Assembly (NCBI GenBank): GCA_036393335.1 | Contig: DASWHD010000232.1 | Span: forward strand, 1-20,522 | Reading direction: 5' to 3' | From: DASWHD01 sp036393335 | GTDB lineage: Bacteria; CG2-30-53-67; CG2-30-70-394 | Length of the DNA: 20,522 nt | Shown here: piece by piece, positions 1 to 7,626 of the stretch | How the letters are laid out: every line of letters begins with the position of its first letter | Position numbering within the stretch: the first letter of the stretch is position 1 | The notes under the pieces: model-generated | The model's database searches: none | Told to the model about the DNA's origin: nothing | What the model saw: the letters and a program-made list of their open reading frames with translations, nothing else | Position numbers and translations under genes: made by a program

Positions 1-162
1 GATCGTAGCGAGACTGTGCAAACGCACGTAGATCCTGGCCGGCCCGCAAGTCCGAGCCCGCAGGCATACTTGCAGTATGTCGAGGACTCGGACGAGGACC
101 CGGCTAGGAGATGCGGGCGGTTGCGCGGGCGCAGCAGATTCGTGGTGAGAAATGCGGGCTAG
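1..162. repeat. Right part of a MITE-like inverted-repeat element (copy 1, cut by window start)
   Basis: Bases 141-158 are an 18-base end, CGTGGTGAGAAATGCGGG, identical to the right end of the complete copy at 7398-7614. The first ~48 bases of the window match the left subterminal part of that copy (beginning GATCGTAGCGAGAC), so the missing left inverted repeat should lie about 18 bases before the window. The core differs from copy 2: it holds a small hairpin (CATACT-TGC-AGTATG, 66-80) between GTCCGAG and CTCGGAC arms. The end is followed by CTAG (159-162), comparable to the TTAG flanking copy 2. There is no coding capacity, so it is a non-autonomous element or structured repeat. No transposase is in the window to assign a family. 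Confidence 0.75.
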
Positions 163-165
163 GCG

Positions 166-1338
166 ATGAACGACGCGGCGTGGCGATCCGAGCTGGCAGA
201 TCTCAAGTCGGCGGGACTGTACCGTAGCCTGCGCCGGGTGGACTCCATCCAGGGGCCGGTGATCGAGGTCGATGGCCGGCGCATGTTGCAATTCGCATCG
301 AACAACTACCTCGACCTTGCCTCCCATCCCCGCCTGATCTCCGCCGCCCAGGAGGCGGCCCACTACTTCGGCACCTCGGCGGCCGCCTCCGCCCTGGTGT
401 GCGGCCACATGGGTGTGCATGCCGACCTCGAGGCAGCGCTCGTGGAGCTCAAGGGGGCGGAGGCGGCGCTGGTCCTGGGGTCTGGTTACCTCGCCAATCA
501 GGCGCTGCTCACCACTTTGGTGGGCGCAGGCGATGTCATCTTCTCCGACGCCCTTAACCATGCCTCTATCATCGATGGCTGCCGCCTCTCCCGCGCAGCG
601 GTGCACGTGTATCCACACCGCGACGTCGCGGCGCTGGAACGACTGTTACAGGAGACGGCGTGTGCCAGGCGACTGATTGTGACCGATGGCCTCTTCTCCA
701 TGGACGGCGATGTTGCACCCCTGGACCGGATCTGCCGGCTCGCCGACACCTACGACGCCACGGTGGTCGTAGATGACGCCCACGCCACGGGGGTCCTCGG
801 CGCGGGTGGACGTGGCACCCTGGCCCACTTCGGGCTGGGTGGCGATCGGTCCATCACCATGGGGACCCTGGGCAAGGCCCTCGGCAGCTACGGCGCCTTC
901 ATCACCGGTCCGCGCACGGCCATCGAACTGGTGATCAACCGAGCCCGCAGCTTCATCTACGCCACGGCCCTGCCACCGCCGGTGGTGGTCGCCGCACGAG
1001 TGGCGGTGCAGATGGTGGCCACCGACCCTACACGGGTCGAGCGGCTGCACGAGCGCGTAGCCTACCTGCGAGCGGGTCTGCGCCATCTCGGCATCCCGCT
1101 GCCTGCCGACGCCACGCCGATCATCCCCCTGGTCGTCGGTGATTCCGAGGCGGCGACGGCCCTCAGCGAGGCGTTGCTGGAAGACCAGGTCTGGGTCCCC
1201 GCCATCCGCCCCCCCACCGTCCCCGCCGGTGCCAGCCGTCTCCGCCTGAGCATCACAGCCGGGCACAGTGAGGGACAGATCGACTACCTCCTCGCCTGTC
1301 TCGCCCGGCACGGTGTAGCCGAGCGGTGTATGCGTTGA
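166..1338 (+). CDS. bioF: 8-amino-7-oxononanoate synthase (BioF-type alpha-oxoamine synthase)
   Basis: This is a PLP-dependent enzyme of the alpha-oxoamine synthase family. BioF condenses pimeloyl-ACP/CoA with L-alanine to form 8-amino-7-oxononanoate in cytosolic biotin synthesis. The 390 residues match the usual BioF length (about 385). Visible family features are SNNYLDLASHP near residues 45-55, the conserved HMGVH segment near 81, SDALNHASIIDG near 127-138, VVDDAHATGVLG near 201-212 (PLP-ring aspartate and histidine), and the Schiff-base lysine in TMGTLGKALGSYG (Lys237). The start is fixed: an in-frame TAG lies at 160-162, so ATG 166 is the first possible start. No strong ribosome binding site is visible; the upstream sequence is the end of a repeat element. 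No other bio gene is in the window, so 2-amino-3-ketobutyrate CoA ligase or another family member is possible. The gene is convergent with cheA, 17 bases apart. Confidence 0.82.
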   Translation: MNDAAWRSELADLKSAGLYRSLRRVDSIQGPVIEVDGRRMLQFASNNYLDLASHPRLISAAQEAAHYFGTSAAASALVCGHMGVHADLEAALVELKGAEAALVLGSGYLANQALLTTLVGAGDVIFSDALNHASIIDGCRLSRAAVHVYPHRDVAALERLLQETACARRLIVTDGLFSMDGDVAPLDRICRLADTYDATVVVDDAHATGVLGAGGRGTLAHFGLGGDRSITMGTLGKALGSYGAFITGPRTAIELVINRARSFIYATALPPPVVVAARVAVQMVATDPTRVERLHERVAYLRAGLRHLGIPLPADATPIIPLVVGDSEAATALSEALLEDQVWVPAIRPPTVPAGASRLRLSITAGHSEGQIDYLLACLARHGVAERCMR

Positions 1339-1355
1339 CCTGTGCGGCGCTGCGA

Positions 1356-3602
1356 TCACCGGGCCGAGAAGAGGTCGAGGAGGCACTCGGTGAGGTAGCG
1401 GCCGTCACCGCCCTCCGATACCCAGTGGGTCACTCCGGCGGGTAGGAACGGGACGTCACCTCGCTGCCCCGCCACCATGCACAGGGGGGTGTTCGGAAAT
1501 GCCTCGATCAGATCGGCCGCCAGCAAAGGGCTAGACAACACCGCCGCCGGCGCGGACGGCCGGATCAGGGCAGAAAACGCCTCGGTGCTGTTCGTCGCCC
1601 GCTCGCTGAAAATCCCGTGCTCTGCCAGCCCATCGCACCACGCATCCGGCAACTGCGCGTCACAGCCGGCCACCAGCAACGTACGCCCCGCGAACAGCTC
1701 CGCGAGGCGTTCGGTGGCGTTGAGCGGTGTCAGAGACGCGGTCTCCACCGGCCCGGTGCCGGCAACCTGATCGAGTAGGTAGCCCGCGCTGAGGATCGGA
1801 CGCACCCGGCCGTCTCCGAGGATGGTCGCCCCAGAGTAGAGCGAGAGATCCTTGAGGAGGGGATGAGGCGGCTTCACGAAGACCTCCTCGTGATCGATGA
1901 TCTCGTCCACGAGGAGGGCGGCACACCGGTCCAGGACCCGCAATACGAGAATCGGCCGATCGACCCAACCGGAGGACCACTCCTGGGGGAGGCGTAACAG
2001 TCCGTCGAGCCGCCGCAAGGGCACCGTGCGATCCGCAAGCGTGAGAAACCACCCCTCGCGGCAAAGCACCACTTCGGCACCGCACCCACCGCGGGCCATG
2101 TCGATGGTGTCCATCAGGAAGACGAACTCCTGGCCACCGGCCCGGATCCGCATCGCTTGCGCGATGTCGAGCGAGGATGGCAGGGAGAGGGTGATAGTGG
2201 TGCCCTGCCCCATCTCCGTCCGTACGTCGATGTGGCCCTTGAGCTCTTCGATGGTGGTCTTTACTACGTCCATGCCGACGCCGCGCCCGGAGACGGCGGT
2301 GACCTCCTTGGCCGTGGAGAAGCTCGGCCGGAAGATCATTTGCAGCCACTGGTGGTCGGTAAAGGTCGTCGCCTCCTCCGCCGTCACCACTCCCGACTCG
2401 AGAGCCTTCTCCCGGATCCGCTCGAGGTTGATTCCGCCACCGTCGTCCGCGACCTCAATGACCACCCGCCCACATTCGGTGCTCGCGGCCAGCGAGATGA
2501 CGCCTGCCGCCTCCTTCCCCGCCGCCCGTCGCCGATCGGGCATCTCGATGCCATGGGAGACGGCGTTGCGAATGATGTGCAGCAATGGATCCACCACCTT
2601 CTCCGCGACGCCGCGGTCGATCTCGGTCTGCTCTCCGCGCCGCATCAAACGCACCTCTTTGCCCTCGACCGAGGCCGCATCGCGCACGATGCGCGGTACC
2701 CGCTCGAAGATCGTAGTGATCGGTACCATGCGTACCTGGGTGACTAGATTCTTCAGAGCCACCGTATGTTTGGCCAGCGAGTTCGATTGCTGGGTCACCG
2801 ACTGGATGGCAGTGGTCAAGGCGCCGGTCAGCCGCTCCAGTTCTCCGCGCACCGGCAAGATCTCCTCGCTGATGCGGTGCTGGATAAGATCGAGCGGGGA
2901 ATCGTCTTTATCCTTGCGGGACGCGTCGTTGCGCGCCGCAAGGTGAGAGAGGTCACGCTCCAGACGAACTGCTTCGTTGCCAAATAGAAAGGTGAGCTGC
3001 TCGAACTCACGGTGAATCACCTCCAGGGTGCGCATGTTCTCCTGCAGGATGTTCTTGCTGATGATCAGCTCACCGACGCCGTTGATGAGGCCATTGAGCT
3101 TCGCCGTGTCGACCCGGATGGTCTGTAGCTTCTCACCACCGGTGCCGCGGGCACGGCTTTCTCCTTTCGGTCCTATCGCCGGCATCGTTCCGGGTGACGG
3201 AGGGCCCGTCGTAACTCCCGCGCCGCGTTGCTCAAATACGTGAAGCCGTGCCTCATAGAGGCTCAGGGCCGCGGCCGCGTCGTTCTCCGGGAGGAGGCAG
3301 TCCTGGATCTGATCCACACCATCGAGCAGCAGGGTCACGACCACACCGTCCGCGACGACCTTCCCTTCGGCGATCGCCTCCAGCAGGTCTTCCATGTAAT
3401 GGGCAATGCGCGACACCTCCCCCAGCTCCATCATCGCCGCCGAGCCCTTCAGCGTATGGGCCGCGCGGAACAGGGGACGCACCAGCTCGGCGCCGCCTCC
3501 GGCCTCCTCCAATTGGAGGAGGCCATCGGACAGCTCCTGCAATAACTCTTCCGCCTCCTGCTGGAAGAGATCGAGAACCTGGCTGCGATCGATGCCTGCC
3601 AT
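1356..3602 (-). CDS. cheA: Chemotaxis-type histidine kinase CheA with C-terminal degenerate receiver
   Basis: This is a cytoplasmic kinase of a chemosensory array; it autophosphorylates on a histidine and passes phosphate to response regulators. The 748 residues contain an Hpt (P1) domain at 1-125 with phospho-acceptor His49 in AAHTLKGSA. A P3 dimerisation region spans roughly 158-295. The HATPase (P4) spans about 300-475, with N box HIIRNAVSHGIE (Asn346), G1 DDGGG (386-390) and G2 GRGVGMD (439-445). A CheW-like P5 domain covers about 478-615. Only a 30-residue linker separates P1 and P3, so the P2 regulator-docking domain appears absent. Residues 636-748 look like a receiver fold, but serines stand where the phospho-acceptor aspartate is expected (VLSSPL, 688-693) and no conserved lysine is seen. 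It starts 33 bases after the receptor gene stop and is the last gene of the operon. Confidence 0.93.
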   Translation of the reverse strand: MAGIDRSQVLDLFQQEAEELLQELSDGLLQLEEAGGGAELVRPLFRAAHTLKGSAAMMELGEVSRIAHYMEDLLEAIAEGKVVADGVVVTLLLDGVDQIQDCLLPENDAAAALSLYEARLHVFEQRGAGVTTGPPSPGTMPAIGPKGESRARGTGGEKLQTIRVDTAKLNGLINGVGELIISKNILQENMRTLEVIHREFEQLTFLFGNEAVRLERDLSHLAARNDASRKDKDDSPLDLIQHRISEEILPVRGELERLTGALTTAIQSVTQQSNSLAKHTVALKNLVTQVRMVPITTIFERVPRIVRDAASVEGKEVRLMRRGEQTEIDRGVAEKVVDPLLHIIRNAVSHGIEMPDRRRAAGKEAAGVISLAASTECGRVVIEVADDGGGINLERIREKALESGVVTAEEATTFTDHQWLQMIFRPSFSTAKEVTAVSGRGVGMDVVKTTIEELKGHIDVRTEMGQGTTITLSLPSSLDIAQAMRIRAGGQEFVFLMDTIDMARGGCGAEVVLCREGWFLTLADRTVPLRRLDGLLRLPQEWSSGWVDRPILVLRVLDRCAALLVDEIIDHEEVFVKPPHPLLKDLSLYSGATILGDGRVRPILSAGYLLDQVAGTGPVETASLTPLNATERLAELFAGRTLLVAGCDAQLPDAWCDGLAEHGIFSERATNSTEAFSALIRPSAPAAVLSSPLLAADLIEAFPNTPLCMVAGQRGDVPFLPAGVTHWVSEGGDGRYLTECLLDLFSAR

Positions 3603-3635
3603 GCTGAGGGGCTGCTAATCAACCCACCGTATGGA

Positions 3636-5546
3636 TTATCGGGCCGAAGGCGATGTCTCGATGCCCACGGGGAGGCTCGCCGTACCATCCCCGAGTGTGG
3701 CTCCCGGCGGACTCAATTCGACCGACTCCCCGCCGCGCATCTGTTGCGACGCGGCCATAGGGGCATCGATCTGTAGTCGATTGAGACGCTTGACGCTCTC
3801 TTCGGCAATGCGCGTCACCGTGACCATGGCGTCACCCATGGCATTCAGTCCAGTCACGGTGGATGCGGCACGCTCCGTCATCTGCCCCACGGAGCTGCGC
3901 AGCCCACCCGTCACCTTGGTCATCTCGATGAGCTTTTCGTGGGCGATGGACGAGCTCTGGCGAGCACCGCGTGCACTCTCTACCAGATCGGTAAGAGAGG
4001 CCAGCGCGGCCTCGACCATTACCTTGCTCCCCGCTATTTCGGCGCCACTCCGATCGAGGAGACCCAGGGCATCGTTGCTGTCGTTCACCACGGTCTCCAC
4101 CATGGACTGAATTTCCCCGGCGCTCTCGGTCACCTTCACCGCCAGCTTGCGGATCTCGTCCGCCACCGCGGCAAAGCCGCGCCCTTGCTCTCCTGCACGT
4201 GAGGCCTCTAATGCGGCATTGAGCGACAGGAGATTGGTCTGCCCGGCCATCTCCGTGATGAGCTCGGTCATCTTGCCGATCTCTTGGCTCTGCTGCTCCA
4301 GGTCGCGGATCTTATGCGAGACTTGTTTTGCCCCATCGTCCACCTTGCTGTAGATATCCGTCACCACCTGCATCACCGAGCCTTCACCGGTCTCGGTAAT
4401 CGATGTGAGGAAGGCCAGCGACTCCTGCTCTTGCTCGACGGAGGAGATGACGTCGTTGAGGTGGCGGGCGATCTCGTCCAGATCCTTCCGGAGGCGCTCC
4501 AACTGGATCTTCTGTTCGTTCTCCCGCACGGTCACCTCGCGTCCCGTGGCCATCATGTTGCGCGCGCGCTCGCTCACCACGTTCGTGTTCTCGCGCAAGC
4601 TATGGAGGAATTCGCGCAGCTCCTGCACGGTGAGGTTGAACACCTCGTAGACGCGCTTCAGCACCACCGACTGGCTGGCCACCTGAACATTGAGGTCACC
4701 CGACCGCAGGCACTTGACCGCCTCTTCGAGGTCACGAATCTCTCGCTGGCGCCGGAACTTGTCATCCGCGTCCTTCTCCAGGCGAGCCTTCAGGTTCCAG
4801 ACGGCGGCGTTGAACACGCCTTCCAGACGACCGATGTCGCCCGCCCCGACCTGCGGCAGCTTCACGTCGAAATGGCCTTGACCGAGCCTCTGGAGCCGCG
4901 ATGCGAGCATCGCCAGACGCCGCATGGAGGGACCGAGAAGGAGAAACAGAATCATCGCGGAGAGCACGGGAAACACCGCAGCCCACACCGCCTGGCGGAT
5001 CGCGAACCGCCGCAGATCGGCGTCCAGCTCGGCGCGAGCGCGCGCGAGATGCAACACGAGATCATCGCTGCCCAGGGGGAGAGACAACACCAGCCACTGG
5101 TTATTCCGGGGGTTGGGGAGCCAGCCCACACGTCGCTTGTCCGGCACCGGAGCGGCGGCCAAGGCCTGCAGCGCATCGGGTAGCTCGGCCGCGCTCCCTG
5201 CGACTACCACGGCGCCTCTCATGGTAAGAAAGGCGCGGTCGACATCGGCCAACGTCTCCCACGGCGCGAGCCACGATGCCGCCGTGCGGGCCTGCCTCAA
5301 GGACGCAAGCACGCCCTTGTCGGGGCGGTTCAGATCGAGGAGTCCCGCGAGCGCTTCGTGGGCCTGAACGAATTTCCGTTCCGCCTCACCGCGGTAGCTC
5401 TCCACGGACGCGTAGAAGGCCGCCGCGGAAAGCACTGCCGTGAAGACGAACAGCTTGACACTCCACGACAGTCGATTGGATCCCCTGCGCGAGGGAATCT
5501 CGACAGACTCTACCGGGAGGGTGCCGGTGCTACTGTGAGAGCTCAT
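3636..5546 (-). CDS. Methyl-accepting chemotaxis protein (transmembrane receptor)
   Basis: This 636-residue inner-membrane receptor would control CheA. Transmembrane helices lie at about 30-48 and 184-206. They enclose a periplasmic sensing region of about 135 residues that I do not assign to a known sensor fold. HAMP-like segments follow at about 207-260 and possibly a second at 270-320. A long coiled coil leads to the conserved signalling tip around 424-482 (EMAGQTNLLSLNAALEASRAGEQGRGFAAVADEIRKLA in part). There is no C-terminal NWETF-like tether for CheR/CheB. The start at 5546 overlaps the cheW stop as ATGA, implying translational coupling; a longer reading frame upstream is antisense-frame noise over cheW. 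Gene order (regulator, cheW, receptor, cheA) resembles the pilG-pilH-pilI-pilJ-chpA cluster, so a PilJ-like role in pilus or surface sensing is possible but unproven. Confidence 0.92.
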   Translation of the reverse strand: MSSHSSTGTLPVESVEIPSRRGSNRLSWSVKLFVFTAVLSAAAFYASVESYRGEAERKFVQAHEALAGLLDLNRPDKGVLASLRQARTAASWLAPWETLADVDRAFLTMRGAVVVAGSAAELPDALQALAAAPVPDKRRVGWLPNPRNNQWLVLSLPLGSDDLVLHLARARAELDADLRRFAIRQAVWAAVFPVLSAMILFLLLGPSMRRLAMLASRLQRLGQGHFDVKLPQVGAGDIGRLEGVFNAAVWNLKARLEKDADDKFRRQREIRDLEEAVKCLRSGDLNVQVASQSVVLKRVYEVFNLTVQELREFLHSLRENTNVVSERARNMMATGREVTVRENEQKIQLERLRKDLDEIARHLNDVISSVEQEQESLAFLTSITETGEGSVMQVVTDIYSKVDDGAKQVSHKIRDLEQQSQEIGKMTELITEMAGQTNLLSLNAALEASRAGEQGRGFAAVADEIRKLAVKVTESAGEIQSMVETVVNDSNDALGLLDRSGAEIAGSKVMVEAALASLTDLVESARGARQSSSIAHEKLIEMTKVTGGLRSSVGQMTERAASTVTGLNAMGDAMVTVTRIAEESVKRLNRLQIDAPMAASQQMRGGESVELSPPGATLGDGTASLPVGIETSPSAR

Positions 5547-6085
5547 ACCTTTTTCCGCGAAGTGGAGAAGTCCTCGATTAGCCGATCGAATAGCCGCTCG
5601 ACCGAGAGGTACCAGATCGTCCGACGTGCCGTGGCCGTCGTTCCCTGGAAGCTCACCGCGGCCACGGGGGTGAGGCAGTGCTCCAGACCGGGGCGGAGTA
5701 TCTCTGCCTCGGCGGCGCGTAATTCCTGGACCTCGGCGACGTCGTTGACGGCATCGATGCGGAGCCCTAGTTGAGTCCCTTCTCCCTGCACGATCATGGC
5801 CGACACGGTGCCGCCGACTGGCCTCGTGCTGCTGGTGAGCCAGGGGGCCAGATCGACTACCGGCAGGATCTCGCCGCGAAAATTGATCACCCCCGCCAGG
5901 CCCATCGGGACCTGCGGCAACGGCGTAACCGCCGCCTCTTGCACCACCTCGTAGACCCGCTCGACGTCGATCGCCAAGATCTCCCCGCACAGGGAGAAGA
6001 GACACGCCCGGCGGCTCTGCGGACTGGCTTGTCCGGCAGAATCGTGCGTGCGGGTTGGCTCTGATGAGACCACAGGCTCCACCAA
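5543..6085 (-). CDS. cheW: CheW-like coupling protein
   Basis: This cytoplasmic adaptor links the receptor to CheA. The 180-residue frame has a CheW fold from about residue 28: ACLFSLCGEILAIDVERVYEV, then the family hallmark GLAGVINFRGEILPVVDL near 62-79, followed by a region with RIDAVNDVAEV. The start is uncertain. The longest frame begins at TTG 6085, with GTG 6082 next; an in-frame TAG (the stop of the preceding gene) lies one codon upstream of the TTG, so no further extension is possible. No good Shine-Dalgarno precedes either, which fits coupling to the upstream regulator gene (3-base gap). The stop overlaps the receptor start by four bases (ATGA). PilI-like is a possible alternative name given the operon order. 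Confidence 0.88.
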   Translation of the reverse strand: MVEPVVSSEPTRTHDSAGQASPQSRRACLFSLCGEILAIDVERVYEVVQEAAVTPLPQVPMGLAGVINFRGEILPVVDLAPWLTSSTRPVGGTVSAMIVQGEGTQLGLRIDAVNDVAEVQELRAAEAEILRPGLEHCLTPVAAVSFQGTTATARRTIWYLSVERLFDRLIEDFSTSRKKV

Positions 6086-6088
6086 TGG

Positions 6089-7117
6089 CTAGGACGTAGT
6101 AGCTACCCGACCGCTGGAACGGATCTCCTCCAAGACCTCGTTGAGCTTGGCGTTGATGTGGGCGATCAGCCGCCCTTCCATCGCCGCCAGCTCGGTCGCC
6201 AAGAGGGATCGCAGGACGACGACCTGATAATCGGCGTTGGCGTCCGCGGCTGCCTCTGCGTCACGGCTCGGTGGAGGCTCGCTCTCTGCACCACCGCCCT
6301 TTTTGAGAAAGCGTTTAACTTCCTCGACCAACTCCTCCGGGCGGAAAGGCTTCGTCAGGTAGTGCTCGATCTTCAAGGTATCGACGAACTGCTCACCGAT
6401 TGCCTCTCCTTTCGACGACACCAGGACGATGGGGATGGCGGCCGTCTCCGGATCCTCCCGCAGCGCCTTGCACACCTGGAAGCCGTTCATCCCGGGCATG
6501 ATGAAATCCACGAGAATGATGTCCGGGTGCAGCTCCTTGGCCATCGCCACGCCGGCGGCACCGTCCGCGGAAGTGTGTACCGCGTACCCCGCGTGGGAGA
6601 GGATCATCTCCACCAGCCGCAGGATCGTTGGACTGTCGTCGATGCTCAGCACCGTGGCCGCACCTTCCCGCGCCGCGGTCGCCGGCTTGCTTGGAGCGGA
6701 GCCCTTGGCAGCGGCTGCACTCTTCGCCCCGTGCGGTGCAACGTCGTCCTCGCCGAGCACCTCGGCAAGCTTCGCCAGCAAGTCGTCTGCCTGAAAGGGC
6801 TTGGTACAGTAGTGCTTGACACCCAGTACCTCGACAAACTTGTCACCCACGGCCTCGCCCTTGGAGGAGACGAGGATGATCGGGATATCACGGGTCGCCG
6901 GGTTCTCCTGCAAAGCCTTGCACACCTGCAGGCCGTTCATCTCCGGCATGATGAAATCCACCAGGATGACGTCAGGATGCACCTCGATCGCGCGTTCCAA
7001 CCCCTCGCGGCCATTACGGGCGAGATGCACCTCGTACCCCGCGTTGTGGCAGATCATCTCGATCAGCTTGAGGACGGTGGGACTGTCGTCGATGCTCAGG
7101 ATTCGGGCAGGGGGCAA
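6089..7117 (-). CDS. Tandem-receiver response regulator (two CheY-like domains)
   Basis: The 342 residues carry two complete receiver domains. REC1 spans about 1-123, with acidic pair Asp10/Asp11, phospho-acceptor Asp54 in VDFIMPEMNG and Lys106 in CTKPF. REC2 spans about 153-275, with Asp160/Asp161, Asp204 in VDFIMPGMNG and Lys256 in LTKPF. Both share LSIDDSPT and LVSSKGEA, so they look like an internal duplication. An Ala-rich linker (about 124-152) joins them, and an acidic tail plus a short helical C terminus (ELAAMEGRLIAHINAKLNEV) follows. There is no DNA-binding or enzymatic output domain, so output is probably by protein contact, with one receiver possibly a phosphate sink. The start is TTG 7117, supported by GGAGGG eight bases upstream. 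This is the first gene of the chemosensory operon and resembles a fusion of PilG- and PilH-like regulators. Confidence 0.92.
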   Translation of the reverse strand: MPPARILSIDDSPTVLKLIEMICHNAGYEVHLARNGREGLERAIEVHPDVILVDFIMPEMNGLQVCKALQENPATRDIPIILVSSKGEAVGDKFVEVLGVKHYCTKPFQADDLLAKLAEVLGEDDVAPHGAKSAAAAKGSAPSKPATAAREGAATVLSIDDSPTILRLVEMILSHAGYAVHTSADGAAGVAMAKELHPDIILVDFIMPGMNGFQVCKALREDPETAAIPIVLVSSKGEAIGEQFVDTLKIEHYLTKPFRPEELVEEVKRFLKKGGGAESEPPPSRDAEAAADANADYQVVVLRSLLATELAAMEGRLIAHINAKLNEVLEEIRSSGRVATTS

Positions 7118-7125
7118 GGGCCAAA

Positions 7126-7131
7126 CCCTCC
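7126..7131 (-). promoter_or_regulatory. Shine-Dalgarno deciding the TTG start of the tandem-receiver regulator
   Basis: On the minus strand GGAGGG lies eight bases before TTG 7117. It is the only strong ribosome binding site near the 5' end of the chemosensory operon and supports the TTG start. A nearby ATG (7133) is out of frame with the receiver domain. Confidence 0.6.
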
Positions 7132-7245
7132 ATAAAACGGCGTCGGAGACGACTCTGCGAAAAGACTGGCACGCCTCCCAGTCGTGGCGGAGGCCTTCCC
7201 CTGCCCTATCGGCGAGCGGTTGGGGATCTCTTTAGTCATTAGTTA

Positions 7246-7266
7246 TCCCGCATGCGTCATGCGGGA
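7246..7266. repeat. Perfect 9-bp stem hairpin
   Basis: TCCCGCATG and CATGCGGGA are perfect reverse complements around a CGT loop. There is no T-run on either side, so a typical terminator is unlikely. The outer CCCGCAT/ATGCGGG bases equal the outermost seven bases of the inverted-repeat element 130 bases away, so it may be a collapsed relic of that element or an operator. Confidence 0.6.
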
Positions 7267-7393
7267 CGGGCGGCCGGCCCGCCGGATTTCCCCGGGGCGA
7301 CAGGGAAACGGGGAGAGCACCACGCCCGGTATCGCCGGCATCGCCCCGCCTGCACCCATGGCTCCAACAGGACGAACGCAGCAGCGGCCGTCA

Positions 7394-7618
7394 TTAGCCC
7401 GCATTTCTCACCACGGATCGTAGCGAGACCGTGCATACGCGCGTAGCTCCTGGCCGGCCCGCGGTAGGAGTCGATGCTATCGGCGACCCAATGTGGCAGG
7501 TCGCCGAAGGGATTCGGCTCCTACCCCGGACGAGGTGGGCCAGGAGATGCGGCCTCCCTGCCGGCAGGCAGGGCGGTGACGCGGGTACAGTAGATTCGTG
7601 GTGAGAAATGCGGGTTAG
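7394..7618. mobile_element. Complete MITE-like element (copy 2) with TTAG target duplication
   Basis: Bases 7398-7415 (CCCGCATTTCTCACCACG) and 7597-7614 are perfect 18-base inverted repeats bounding a 217-bp element. TTAG occurs directly on both sides (7394-7397 and 7615-7618), as expected for a 4-bp target duplication. The element encodes no protein, so movement would need a transposase in trans. Its core holds a REP-like imperfect palindrome (7463-7525). Copy 1 at the window start shares the ends and subterminal parts but has a different core. The insertion lies eight bases downstream of the putA stop and upstream of the chemosensory operon. Confidence 0.8.
7463..7525. repeat. REP-like imperfect palindrome nested in the MITE-like element
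   Basis: The left arm 7463-7487 begins GGTAGGAGTCGA and ends TCGGCGAC. The right arm 7500-7525 is its near reverse complement (GTCGCCGA to TCGGCTCCTACC). A 12-base loop separates them. The GTAGGAG start and GCGAC inner end resemble repetitive extragenic palindromes of gammaproteobacteria by recall. The core of copy 1 lacks this unit. Confidence 0.6.
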
Positions 7619-7626
7619 AAGGCGCG

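Larger units (their letters stand above)
7118..7393. other. Non-coding region upstream of the chemosensory operon
   Basis: This stretch lies between the operon start and the complete repeat element. I see no convincing gene. It holds the ribosome binding site of the first regulator and a perfect hairpin at 7246-7266. The operon promoter should be here, but no clear -35/-10 or -24/-12 pair was recognised on the minus strand. Confidence 0.5.

Noticed and set aside
1897..2946. Plus-strand open frame of 349 codons
   Set aside because: It is antisense to cheA and has low-complexity Ser/Arg-rich content with no domain.
5547..6005. N-terminal extension of the chemoreceptor frame up to 6005
   Set aside because: It overlaps cheW in another frame, is Gly/Arg-rich, and the ATGA overlap at 5546 gives a natural start just before the first membrane helix.
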